A stretch of 64,000 nt of DNA from Lycium barbarum. Taxonomy: Eukaryota > Streptophyta > Magnoliopsida > Solanales > Solanaceae. The DNA lies in contig NC_083346.1 of NCBI RefSeq assembly GCF_019175385.1, positions 90,898,333-90,962,332 on the forward strand. The letters run 5' to 3'. Each line of letters starts with the position of its first letter. Within the stretch, counting starts at the first letter, position 1. A program made the translations under genes and the position numbers. Shown in pieces: positions 11,269 through 21,506 of the stretch. Under the pieces are notes generated by a model. That model did no database searches. It saw only the letters and a program-made list of their open reading frames with translations, and was not told the DNA's origin.

Positions 11269-12868
11269 CTACCCATTTTGAATGCTCCATTTCATGTGAG
11301 GCTTTGCTTTTACTCTGATCTTTGTCAAATCTTTCCAAATGTAAGAGTTACCAGACACCGAAACCTTAGAAATAGGATGGGATCTAATGCAGTATTTGGC
11401 TTTGGTAAATCTGGCCCATAAAGAATCTTGACACCTAAATCTCCACCATTTCTTGACATTCAAGGTCTCACAAATATCATCCATCTTTCTTATACCCACT
11501 TCTCCTTCCACTTTAGGAAAGCATAAATTCTCCCAAGAACTCCAATGATATTTTCTTTTGTCATTGGTTGATCCCTAAAAGAATCTAGCAAAATGTTTCT
11601 CCATCAAAGTTATGGTAACTTTAGGAGGGCTTAGGGTAGTAAGGGTGAAGATAGGCAAAGACTGTAAAACACTTTTAATCAGTACAAGTTTACCACCATG
11701 GGATAGCAAATTGCTTTGCCATCCACTTAATCTCTTGATGACTTTGGATAGCATCTTCTCAAAATACTCTATTTTTTTCCTTCCTAAATAAATAGGGCAA
11801 CCCAAGTATTCAAAAGGGAATTGCTTATCCATAAAACTAGTAGCCTCCCTGATCTTATTTATCTTGCTATGTCCACTGCCAGGAGCAGTAAGGAAGAAAC
11901 ATTTGTTCTTGTTCATCTTTTGGCCAGAATTTCTACTATATCAATGAATTTGTTTCATGATCATCTTGAGTGATTTGGTGTTTCCACTTGTAAATATAAC
12001 AATATCAGCTGCATAAAAAAATGCTTAATGACTGGACTAGTATTTAACATTGAGAAAGGCAAGAAGTATTCACTATGAATCAAATTATTAAGAAGCCTAG
12101 CTAACACTTCTGCTCCAATAATAAAAAGTGAAGGGGAAAAAGGATCTCCCTATTTTAGTCCTTGTGATGAAGTGAAATATCTATTTCTGGTGCCATTAAT
12201 GATGATAGAATACCATAAATTTGACTAAACCCAAAATAAGATTAGTAATCTCCTCAGAGAACCCAAATTTCCTTAGCACAGCTTTGATGAAAGGCCAGAA
12301 CATTCTATCATAAGCTTTGGCCATGTCCAATTTAATCACCACAATTCGACCTTTGTTCTTGCTTTTGATATTCTGAATAATTTCTTGTGCTAATTGAACA
12401 TTCTCAGTAATGAGTCTTCCTTTCAGGAAGCCACTTTGATTCTCAGAATCATAATAGGCAGCAAAGGATTCAATCTTCTGGATATCAGCTCGGTGATAAT
12501 CTTACTAGAAAAGTTACTTAGACTATTAGGTCTGAACTCTGTGAAATTTTTGGGACACTCTACCTTAGTGATATGCACAAGCAGGTTGTGGAAAAAGAAT
12601 TTGATCAGTTTTCCTTGCAAGAATAAAAACTAAACAAATTCTGCCACATCCTTTTTATAATATCCCAAAAACAATGGTAGAAATTCTCATTATAACCATC
12701 TGGATCAGCAGCACTGTTGGTGCTCATGTTGAATACATCATCTTTAACCTCTTCTTTATTAGGAAAATTAGTCATAAACTTGTTATCATCATCAGTAATG
12801 TAAATAGGAATGCAATCCAAAATATTAGGATCCATAACTGGTACTTTGAGGCTAAACAGTTTTGCTAA
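11269..12868 (-). pseudogene. LINE reverse transcriptase, broken, catalytic box mutated
   Basis: Pieces in several frames show the expected blocks in order: A-D-P-D-G-Y (about 12720), F-R-P-N-S-L-S-N (about 12540), then the FADD-type box near 12001-12015, which here reads Y-A-A-D. Next come L-G-C-P-I-Y-L-G-R-K-K (about 11800) and L-S-G-W-Q-S-N-L-L-S-H-G-G-K (about 11710). The first catalytic Asp of the box is therefore Ala, so the enzyme would be dead even without the stops. The thumb and connection region continues to 11269 in other frames. Confidence 0.85.
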
Positions 12869-13128
12869 ATGTTTCTCAGCATATCTAGCAATCTTTTCAT
12901 CCCCAGAGATCTATTTTTCTTTACTATTTTTTATTCTATGTAAATGGAGCTTCCTTCTTCTATCCCTAATAACAGAATGGAAATATTTGGAGTTACTGTT
13001 GCCCTCTTCAAACCACCTAACCTTGGACTTTTGTTTCAGTATGTTGTCCTATTTATTGAGCCAACAAATATACTCAGCATGACCTCTGTTCAACTCTTCT
13101 GTGCTACTATCTGATCTACTGTTCAGAT

Positions 13129-14003
13129 TCACCTCCTCCAAGAATTGCATTTTTGCCTCTCATTCTTCAGTTTTCTCATGAACATTACCAATATCTTCTC
13201 TTGACCATTGAGAAAGCCTTTTTCCAAGTTTTTTTTAAAGATTTTGTTAAAGTTTCCACATGGAATTGCCATCAACACTATTCTCCCATTCAGAGATAAC
13301 AATATCTCTAAAATCATCCTGCTCAATCCATATGTCCAAGAACTTGAAATACTTCTTGGCAGTTGCTTGCCCATTTCCACATCTGAGTAGCATGGGTCTG
13401 TGATCGGAGCCTACTCTTAACAGGTGCCTTACAGCATTGACATTGTGCTTCTGAGCCCAAGAATCATTTATGAAAACTCTATCCAAACTTTTCCATATCC
13501 TCTTATTTGATCTTCTATTATTGCACCAAGCATAGTTAGAACCAGTATAGCCAATATCAGACATACCACATGAATCCATTTATTCTGCAAAAGCAAAGCT
13601 GGTAGTATTTCTATGTGGCCTTCCCCCTATCTTTTCCTATAAGTGAAGAATGACACTAAAATCCCCTCTTATACACTAAGGGTTGTTAATGTTAGTACTC
13701 AAGGCTTCCAAACTGCTCCACAACTCCACTCTTTCTGCTGCAGTACACTTAGCATACACAGTAGTCACATAGAAATCCTAGGCAGTGGCATTTTTTTTTT
13801 TTTTTGAATTTTTAAAGTGATCAATTGGTCCTGATTTCCAATGATTGAGACAATGAAATTATCTCTCCAAAAACACCATATATGCCCATTAGAGTTGGAG
13901 ATATAGTGATTGAATACCAAAAATCTCTTATACCATTCACCTTATTTTGGTTTACCATTGGTTCTGAAATAGCAACCATGTCAACTTTGTACTTGTCAAC
14001 CAT
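13129..14003 (-). pseudogene. LINE endonuclease domain (APE type), broken
   Basis: The early part (14003-13821) has D-M-V-A-I-S-E-P, matching the N-terminal catalytic Glu block of the exonuclease-endonuclease-phosphatase fold. The later part (13579-13247) has G-S-N-Y-A-W-C-N-N-R-R, then R-I-W-K-S-L-D-R-V-F, and G-S-D-H-R-P, the C-terminal catalytic Asp-His block. The middle (about 13820-13580) is out of frame. This domain nicks target DNA for priming. It lies directly upstream of the reverse transcriptase, as expected. Confidence 0.8.
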
Positions 14004-14381
14004 TCTTTTGAGTCTTTGAATAGCTTTATTGGATCATACCCCCCTTGTGTTACATATGATTGCACTAATCATAAAAAATATTTAAAGGTTACTGGTTTTC
14101 TTCTCTCCCCGTTGCAGGACAGAGTTTTCATTTTGTTGTTGCTTCTGCCTCTTCCTTCACCTTTTCTTTGCTTGCTTCTACCCTTTCTCACTAGTGATAA
14201 CCATTTTTATCACAAACTTCTCTCAGATGTTGCTCCTGATCATGACTTCCCTCTTGGCATTCCTTATTTTTCTCATGGCCCTCTAATGTTGTAATATTTT
14301 ATTACTCCATCTTTTCCTCTACAGTGTCCCCTATTAGTTCTTGTGAACTATAAGTGTCCACAATATTGTCATTTAGGTCCA

Positions 14382-15870
14382 TCACCGGATTTCTGCTAGG
14401 ATGGTTTTGATAGAAGATGGTAAACTATCAGACTTATTGGTTTTTGTAAAAATTTCTTTCATATTGTCACCTGTACCTTCTATTTTTCCATCCTCATTAT
14501 CTCCAGTCTGTCCCCTTTCTATATTTTGGGAGTATCCTAGGGTCCAGATGTTGGAGGTTGTCTGATTCTTCTTGAATGATGTCCATTTGTTTCTTACTTT
14601 CAACCTCAAGTTGTCTCTCTGATTGTATGGTTTTCTCCTCATCATGATTCTCATCCTTATCTTTGCTCTTGTCCTTACTAATTTTGATTTTCACACCAGC
14701 TTTCTTCTTAGGAATCTTCTTCTTCCTTTTCTGTTTTATCTTGTCCAATCTCCCTTTGAGAGCAGATTGCTCCTATTCCCGGTTCACCACTTTGTTGATC
14801 ATATTGTTGCCCTTTTCTTCCTTTTGTGTCCATTTCTTCTGTTTCTTCTTGTTACCCCTTTCACCTTTGCTAATTTCTTCATTATCCACGACATCATCAT
14901 TCTGCTTTCCCCCTTTATCCACCACATTGTCCTGGTCTTCCTTTTTATTTCTTCTATTAATATCCTTCTTTTGTCCCTTTGCATAATCATCCTCTCTTTG
15001 CGTATCCTTCTCATTTTCCTTCCCTTTTTTTTCAACTCCACTATCATGTATTTGATTAATCTCTTCACTGTTCTCCTTCTCTTCAGCCTTTTTGTTTTCC
15101 ACCTTTCTAGATTGCAATATTGAATACCCAGTATTTTGCAGTGTGTGCAGAATTTAGGGACATTTTCATACTCAACCCTTTGACAAAATTCATTTCTGGG
15201 ACATTATACATCTTCAGACCCCACAACGAGAGATGTTATCTTTTTTTTAATTATTTATTGAGATTCACCTCTACTTTGATCTTAGCCATACTAGGACTTG
15301 ATCTATTTTCAATAGCAACATCCATAAAAAAAGCATTACCAATAAGAGCAACAATTTATTTTACATAGTTCCAAGTGTGGCAATGGAAGGATAATTCCGG
15401 TAGTAGTACCCAGACTGGAACAATTGGTGAATCTTCCTCCCTTTTAAAATTCGAAGTACATTTCTCTAACCGGATTACTTGTCCCTCTATTTTAATAGAT
15501 CGTTTATACCACCCAACATTAAAATCATTTTCATTTGTATATCTAAGAAAACAATTCGATGATCAAAAACACCTATTGTGAACTTACCTCTGACAGTAAC
15601 TTTATCAGCGAATCTAGCCCTTAATTTCTCAATTTGGGGCCTTGTTCTGATTAATTTCCCCACCTGGGTGAATTTGAATTCCTCTTCCATATCACCATAG
15701 AATTTCCCGATCTTGAAGAGGACAGTAGGTACTCCATTATGTGTAATGTAACTTTCCTTGATAGGCGGATTCCCAAATCAATTTTGGTCATAGTTAGATT
15801 TTTTTGGAATATTCCCTCTATAAGAATCAATGGAGGTGTTAGCTTTGTTAATTTTTTCCTCGCGCTCTGT
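14382..15870 (-). pseudogene. LINE ORF1 (DUF4283 domain, zinc knuckle, charged tail), broken
   Basis: At 15690-15487 the frame reads V-G-K-L-I-R-T-R-P-Q-I-E-K followed by V-T-V-R-G-K and I-G-V-F-D, the pattern of the DUF4283 domain of plant LINE ORF1 proteins. Near 15160-15120 there is F-C-T-H-C-K-I-L-G-I-Q-Y-C, a degenerate C-x2-C-x4-H-x4-C knuckle with the His position lost. From 15117 to 14382 the protein is dominated by Lys, Glu, Asp and Asn. ORF1 proteins bind the element RNA. Several frameshifts and stops break it, and no start codon can be chosen with confidence. Confidence 0.7.
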
Positions 15871-15940
15871 TTCCAGTAGCTCCGGTGTCCCCATAGGGAC
15901 GGAGCGCGAAAGTCAGACGCGGTAGGAACCAGAAAGTAGC

Positions 15941-16441
15941 TGTTGGAGTCTAAAGTTATTAGATGTATACAGAGAGCATTATTTTCAAGAGAGAGAAAAA
16001 ATTAGTTGTTTGGAGAAAAAATCTACTTACATTTTGATGCTATTGATAACTTGATATTATCTATAAATTCGAACTCGCTTACTCAATTATTTGACCGTGG
16101 TAAACTCTTATTATTTGAAATTACTAGTTTTTGCTTAAGCTTTTCAAATCACTCCCGAGCCCTCGGAACTCGTCCAAACCATCCAAGTAAATTCAAAAAC
16201 ACCATACAGACCTATAGGAACTTTCAAACCACGGCTATCCTATTAACCTTAAATGTTGACTTTTGTCAACTCTTAAGTTTTTAAACTTCTAGTTTTGGTT
16301 TTCTTCTCTAAGATGCATACGAGTCCCTCGGGACTCGTGCCAACCATTCCCTCAAGTCATAAATCAGATATTAAACCTATGAGAAGTCTCAAATAGGCGA
16401 AAATATTTCTAATACTCAAAACAACCAGATAGATCGTTGCA
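15941..16441 (-). mobile_element. 3' LTR of a minus-strand gypsy element (boundaries partly inferred)
   Basis: On the minus strand the sequence GGGGGAAGA (16450-16442) is directly followed by TGCAACGATC. That is a polypurine tract abutting an LTR start. The LTR would run down to a TGTTGGAGTC (plus strand) at 15941, giving about 500 bp; this outer end is less certain and I found no matching duplication. It contains two degenerate copies of a segment of about 170 bp around the palindrome ACGAGTCCCTCGGGACTCGT (16319-16338) and its relative near 16152. Confidence 0.5.
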
Positions 16442-17404
16442 TCTTCCCCCACTTTAACAAATGTTTGTTCTAGAATGTGTCCGGAATAGTAACAAAATTA
16501 TCGAGTAGCTGTAAATACCCGTTATAAAATTCCCCTAACTTTCCTCCTATATATTTTCATAGATAGCTTCTCTATCACACTTTAATTGTTGAGTTCTGCT
16601 TTAATAGCCTCGAAGCCTTCCTTTTTTTTTTATTATTCATATCTGGAACTTCCTCACACTACCGATTCTTATTTATTATAGCTATCAATTCAACTTACCT
16701 GATTTTTTTATCATAACAATACTTTCAAATGTACTCGCTTGATAAAACAAAATACCACCATAACCACATCAATCCATCTGTTACAACAACAACCCATTGC
16801 CAAACATGTACTGGTAAAACACCCTGATTCTAAGTTATCCTTGTTCACCACTCTCCAATGCCATGTTGATACCAAAAAACCTTACAAAATATGATGTGAT
16901 GCACCGTAACTCTAATGTATGGATTCTTCTGCTCGAAAAAGAACTTTTGTCCACTCTAAGCTAATTATAAGCAATTTTGTCGAAAATTGACCTTATCCGA
17001 GACCAATCATGCTAATTCCAAATATGTTAGTTTTTTCCCATCTAGTAAAAGTTTCTACACCAATAAAGAACATCAAATTTCACATAAATCTTCAAATTTC
17101 ATTGTTTGCACACCATATTAATGATTATCCTATTGCACCAATTGGTATAAAGTAATTACTGATTTCCCTAACTAACTTCACTTGTTCATTTATATACTCG
17201 CATCATATCATCGAGCAAATGTATATCTCTTACAATTGTCCGTATAGTTGCTATCAACAAAATTGCATGAACACCACTTGATAAATTCCAAGACCACCTG
17301 TTAAGTATGTCATATCCCTACTGTGAACTATCACTCTATCCAATCTAGTGGAAAATGGGCAACTTGTATGGCCATAAACCTTCCTGGTAATAGGTCCTTA
17401 CTTT
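16442..17404 (-). mobile_element. Remnant of gypsy internal sequence, unrecognised
   Basis: This stretch of about 960 bp lies on the internal side of the polypurine tract at 16442-16450. It should therefore be the 3' end of the internal region of a minus-strand gypsy element. I can trace short open pieces on the minus strand (around 17400-17270) but no recognisable domain. The right boundary at 17404 is a guess, based on where plus-oriented LTR sequence seems to begin. Confidence 0.35.
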
Positions 17405-18587
17405 AAGGAATGAATCAAAGGTAAGAGGTGATGTATAAGTGAGGTGATGAGCACTTATACGAGAATCAGGTGACATGTCGGGTTATGTGATTTTTGTGAC
17501 TTAATTGCTTGATTAAATTAATAATTTTTGAGAAATTCTATGTTGGTGAGAATGGTACGAAGACTGTTTCCATGTTAGGCTTTGTTTGGAGCTATTTTGC
17601 ATGTAAGTGGACATTATTTTAGGTGAAATAATACTTTATTGATATTGATATTCCATGCAATTAAACATAATTGTAGATGAATTTTGGATATGTTATGAGA
17701 TATGCACATTGAGTCTGTTCCGTGTAGATTATGAGATATCCACACTGAGTTTGTTTCATGCCGATTATGAGATATGCACATTGAGTGTGTTTAATGCGGC
17801 GTATGGGCAACGCGGTTGTCCCCCATGGATCACGCTCTGGGCACCCCCGTCTAGTTAGTGTGTATGTAGGGTATTGAGGTTATTGGATTAGTTTAGTTAT
17901 TTCCAATGCATAGCATTTCATTACGTTATGTCATGATCTTTATTGAAAATTATATTATGTTATTGAGGTGAATTTGTGCATATCTTCTTTTTATGTTGAT
18001 CTCGTGATACTTGATGGTTCTGTCGATTATTCTATCTTTGTTGATGAATCTTTATCTGCTGAAGCTATATGATGTTTTAAGTGTAGAACATACGTATTTC
18101 AAAGACCAGCCCTTGCCACTGTCTTGTTGGGGCCAGTCAATGAACTTATTGAGTATACATTGTCCATTGTACTCATACTATACTTGTTGCACTATTTTGT
18201 CCAGATCTATATTTGTGCACAAGGGAGCTCGTGGTTATGTCTGATTAGCTGTTGATATCGGAGATTTCGGGATAAGCTGTTTGGCTGATCCGTAGCACTG
18301 AACTCTTTCTATTTTATTCATTGTCTTTCCTCATTTCAGACAACTGTATTGAGTATTTCAGACATGTATTATTTACTCTTAGTCTCTCTTATACTCGTAT
18401 CACCAGATTTTAGGGTTGTACTTATGATTTCCGCACTTATGACTATTGATATACGCCAACTTACAATTACTTTTGATGCTTTACTTCATACGTCTATTAA
18501 TAGAATTTGAATGACAACTTAAATTTATTTGCCTACTGGGTTGAGGTGTAGGTACCATCACGGATTAGGATATCTTGGATCATGACA
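17405..18587 (+). mobile_element. Gypsy LTR fragment, 5' truncated
   Basis: The right end reads GGTGTAGGTACCATCACGG and then GGATCATGACA at 18577-18587, a typical end of the gypsy LTRs in this window. The block around 17815 with CCCCCATGG also occurs in the LTRs at 1690 and 50528. I could not find an LTR start or a duplication of AGACA on the left, so it is treated as truncated. It holds a 36-bp tandem repeat, with atgaga at 17695, 17731 and 17767. Confidence 0.6.
17690..17800. repeat. 36-bp tandem repeat, 3 copies
   Basis: TATGAGATATGCACATTGAG and close variants recur at exact 36-bp spacing. The repeat is internal to the truncated gypsy LTR and has no coding meaning that I can see. Confidence 0.8.
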
Positions 18588-18902
18588 AGACATTATCAGC
18601 CTGTGGAGGCCATTCAAGTGTCTATCCTTATTTTTCATTATTACCATGAATTCGAGCTATACCTAGACATATGTACTAGTACTTTAGAGTTTTCTCCCTG
18701 ACTTAGTGTATGGTTTGTGTATAATGAGATTTTTACTTAGACATCTCATGTATATGTATTCATATCTATGACACTTATGTATAACTTTCTTTAATATTTA
18801 TTTCATATAGTTAGTATGATCAGTTTAGAGGTTCGCCTGGCGGGGGTTAATAACTCGTTAGGTGCTCAGTCACGATCTAACTATTACATTTGAATAATGA
18901 CA
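18588..18902 (+). mobile_element. Second gypsy LTR end with primer binding site
   Basis: The block GTTCGCCTGGCGGGGGTTAA (18833 onward) leads to an LTR end AATAATGACA at 18902. TGGTATCAAAATCTAGG follows from 18907, close to the TGGTATCAGAGC site complementary to plant initiator methionine tRNA used by gypsy and copia elements. The LTR ending at 18587 seems to have landed in this one. After 18902 only about 150 bp of leader remain before the LINE at about 19060. Confidence 0.6.
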
Positions 18903-19078
18903 AACTTGGTATCAAAATCTAGGTTCAAAATCCCTGAAGTCATGGAAAAGTGTCTTGCAAATTCTTTTTGTATGATTGATGGCCATGTCCATTTACAGAT
19001 CGGATAGTGTCTCTCCTCTCGTTCATGCTGGCACATGGTAGTTAACTGGAGCTAACTGGTCATCCATAGCGAAAAGGC

Positions 19079-20580
19079 AGAGGGAGTGGCCGACCTCGGA
19101 AAGAACCAATTGCAACGTTTGAAATTAGTACTCGTGGACAAAATCAAACAGAGGATGAGTCACCTCCCCATCAAACAGCCCAAGCTATGACATTTGCTAC
19201 AGGAGGTACTGCAAAAAAGCTGAATTTGAACTCACCAGTAGTATATGGTGAGGGTTCCGGTACAACACAAATTCTGAGTTCAGCTATTAGGAGAGTTGTC
19301 CAAAAGCTGAATTCTAGCTCACCGGTTGTTTGATTGAATGACTCTAAGAACCTAGTAAGTCCGGATACAAATAAATCAATGACGAACATGACCTCTCAGG
19401 TAGAGTTACCTGAGATACCCAATGATACAGTGCATAACCCAGTTCCTGAAGAAGTTCTTGATGCTGCAACTCCTACTACTATGCCATGGAGTAATCTGTT
19501 CAAAGGCAATCAAGCTGCAGAAAATTGTATACCACTAACATATATTCCACCTACAATTATTAATGGGAAGCCTATGGCTCAGTTAGATAAGCAAGAGGTG
19601 GATAAAGAGGTAGAAATGTGGAAATCTGCACTAGTTGTGTATGTAATTGGAGAAACCCCTGGGTATAATTTCATGAAAAGATATATTAGTCATACCTGGA
19701 AGGATGTTGCTGATCCAGACATTTTTCTTCTTGAGGATAGGTATTACATTGTGAAATTTCTAAGCCAATAGTTATACTACATGCAGGAGCTTATACTGTC
19801 AACAATAGGCCAGTAATTTGAAAATCTGTACCCTTAAACTTAACTTCAGTGCAGAGTTTCTCACAGAGATTCCTTTATGGGTGAAATTCTCTCAGCTTCC
19901 AATGTCATTCTGGAGTTGTGATATTATTATTAGAATTTCCAGTACTATTAGCACTCCACTTTTCGCTGATGAGTGTACCACTAAGAAAATAAGGATTTCA
20001 TTTGCTAGAATGCTAATTGAGGTGAATGTGACTAAACCTTTGCCCACTGAGATCATTTTGCTAGATCCTAGTGGCAGAGAAGTTGAACAAGAAGTGAATT
20101 ATGATTGGAAACCTCAATATTGTGATAAGTGTATGAAGATAGGATATGTTTGTCCTGCTCAACCTCCTCATGAAGAACAACCATTTGTACAGCCTAAAAG
20201 GAGGAGAAGTCCTAGAAGGTTGGTTCAACAATGGGTTCCAAATGACATAAGGTTGGATTTCATATGACGGAGAGCACAGAGCCTGATCCTACTAGGACTA
20301 CCACAAGTCAAGAAGAAAAACAACCAACTCCGCAACTTACCAATGGCACTTATCTAGCTCCTACTCTGAATAAGGAACTTGTGGTTTCAGTTGAGCAAGT
20401 ACCAGCAAAGACTAGACGGAAGGCTGTGTTAGCCGCCCTTAGCTTGAATGAGCATGAATTTTCCGCATTGAGCTCAATTCAATTCAAGAAGGGCATGATA
20501 GATCTACAGTTTAGGAGTAGTCTAATAATATCCTCCATTCTCAAAGATAGAGGTGTTGGAACTTCTACTTCCAAATGTCC
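19079..20580 (+). pseudogene. LINE ORF1 protein, broken
   Basis: From 19079 the frame encodes a basic start (G-R-P-R-K-E-P). There is one stop at 19331-19333, and it continues to 19771 with M-P-W-S-N-L-F-K-G-N, Y-I-P-P-T-I-I-N-G-K-P and W-K-S-A-L-V-V-Y-V-I-G, the DUF4283 pattern. A frameshift before 19818 is followed by A-E-F-L-T-E-I-P-L-W-V-K-F, then A-R-M-L-I-E-V-N-V-T-K-P-L-P, and Y-C-D-K-C-M-K-I-G-Y-V-C, a knuckle with its His replaced by Tyr. The last part (20264-20587) is in a further frame. The protein would package element RNA. Confidence 0.8.
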
Positions 20581-20836
20581 TGGTTGATATGGAATGTTGG
20601 AGCCTCAACAAAAGGTACAAGCAAAAGGAACTTAGTCATTATATCAAAACTAAAAATGTTAAGCTTGCTAACCTTTTGGAGACTAGAGTGAAGGAGGCCA
20701 AAGCTTAGACAGTGGTATCTAGAGTCTTTCCAGGGTGGATGAGTTTGAATAACTACAACATGCTGTAAATGGTAAAATATGGATTGTTTAGGATAGAAGA
20801 TACTACTTAGTTACTCCAATCACAAGTGGAGCTCAA

Positions 20837-21324
20837 ATGATCCATTGTCTCATTAAAAGTAGAAGTGATGGGGCGGAATGGTGCTTCACAGCTGTCTATG
20901 GGTTTAATACAATTGAACATAGAAGGGAGCTCTGGGATAGACTAGCTGAGATCTCCCAAACTAGCACTCATCCGTGGCGAGTATATGGAGATTTCAACAC
21001 AGTCTTGTTTCCACAAGATAGATTATTGGGCAATCATGTGCTGCCGCTGAGACTAAGGATTTTTCAGACTGTATTTAAGGAGTGGGACTGACTAAACTAC
21101 CTTGGAGGGGAGATTACTACACATGGACTAATAAGCAGCAAAGAACTTACAGGATTTATAGTAGAATAGATAGACCATTGGGGAATGATGATTGGATGCT
21201 TAATTGGGGCCAGGTTGTAACTGAATTGGATTTGCACTACTTCTCTGATCATTGTCCGATGGTGCTAAATGTTAAAAGGCACCAAATTAGTGTAAAAAGT
21301 ATGTTTAGATTTTTTAATGAATAG
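20837..21324 (+). pseudogene. LINE endonuclease domain, broken
   Basis: The first piece (20837-21091) has F-T-A-V-Y-G-F-N and W-R-V-Y-G-D-F-N-T-V-L-F, the central catalytic G-D-F-N block of the APE-type endonuclease. The second piece (21082-21324), in another frame, has G-D-Y-Y-T-W-T-N-K-Q, R-I-D-R-P-L-G-N and S-D-H-C-P-M-V-L, the final S-D-H block. The N-terminal Glu block, expected at about 20640-20830, is decayed. One frameshift lies at about 21085. Confidence 0.8.
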
Positions 21325-21506
21325 GGGTGATCATAAGGAGTTTCTACCAATACTAGAAGTGACTAGTATGATAGCTTGGACCAATGGGGTATGAAAAATA
21401 TTTGGCTCAAACTCAAGGCACTGAGAACCAAACTCAGGAAGCTTAATGAGGAATTTAAAGGGGTTGCTCAGAAAGTTGAGAAGGCTTGATTGGACTTGAG
21501 AAATGT

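Larger units (their letters stand above)
10977..15940 (-). mobile_element. LINE (L1-like non-LTR retrotransposon), minus strand, decayed
   Basis: Read on the minus strand, the order is: ORF1 with a DUF4283-like domain and a CCHC-type knuckle (about 15860-15110), a very Lys/Glu-rich segment (15117-14380), endonuclease (14003-13129), reverse transcriptase (12868-11575) and a C-terminal segment that continues at 3270-3101. That is the usual order for plant L1-like LINEs. Many stops and frameshifts are present. The 5' boundary at about 15940 is where a gypsy LTR begins, so some 5' sequence may be missing. The 3' end with its poly-A is outside the window. Confidence 0.85.
19060..21506 (+). mobile_element. 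Second LINE (L1-like), plus strand, 5' two-thirds
   Basis: It has ORF1 with a DUF4283-type domain and a zinc-knuckle start (19079-20267 and on to 20580) followed by an endonuclease domain (20837-21324). The sequence after 21330, in a Leu/Lys/Glu-rich stretch typical of the linker before reverse transcriptase, is cut by the gypsy element starting at 21507. No reverse transcriptase for it is found downstream, consistent with the far side of that gypsy element being lost. It differs in sequence and strand from the LINE at 10977-15940. Confidence 0.8.

Noticed and set aside
14623..15123. Plus-strand hydrophobic frame of 166 codons that looks like a membrane protein
   Set aside because: It is the antisense of the Lys/Glu-rich part of LINE ORF1; Lys and Glu codons read backwards give Leu, Phe and Ser.
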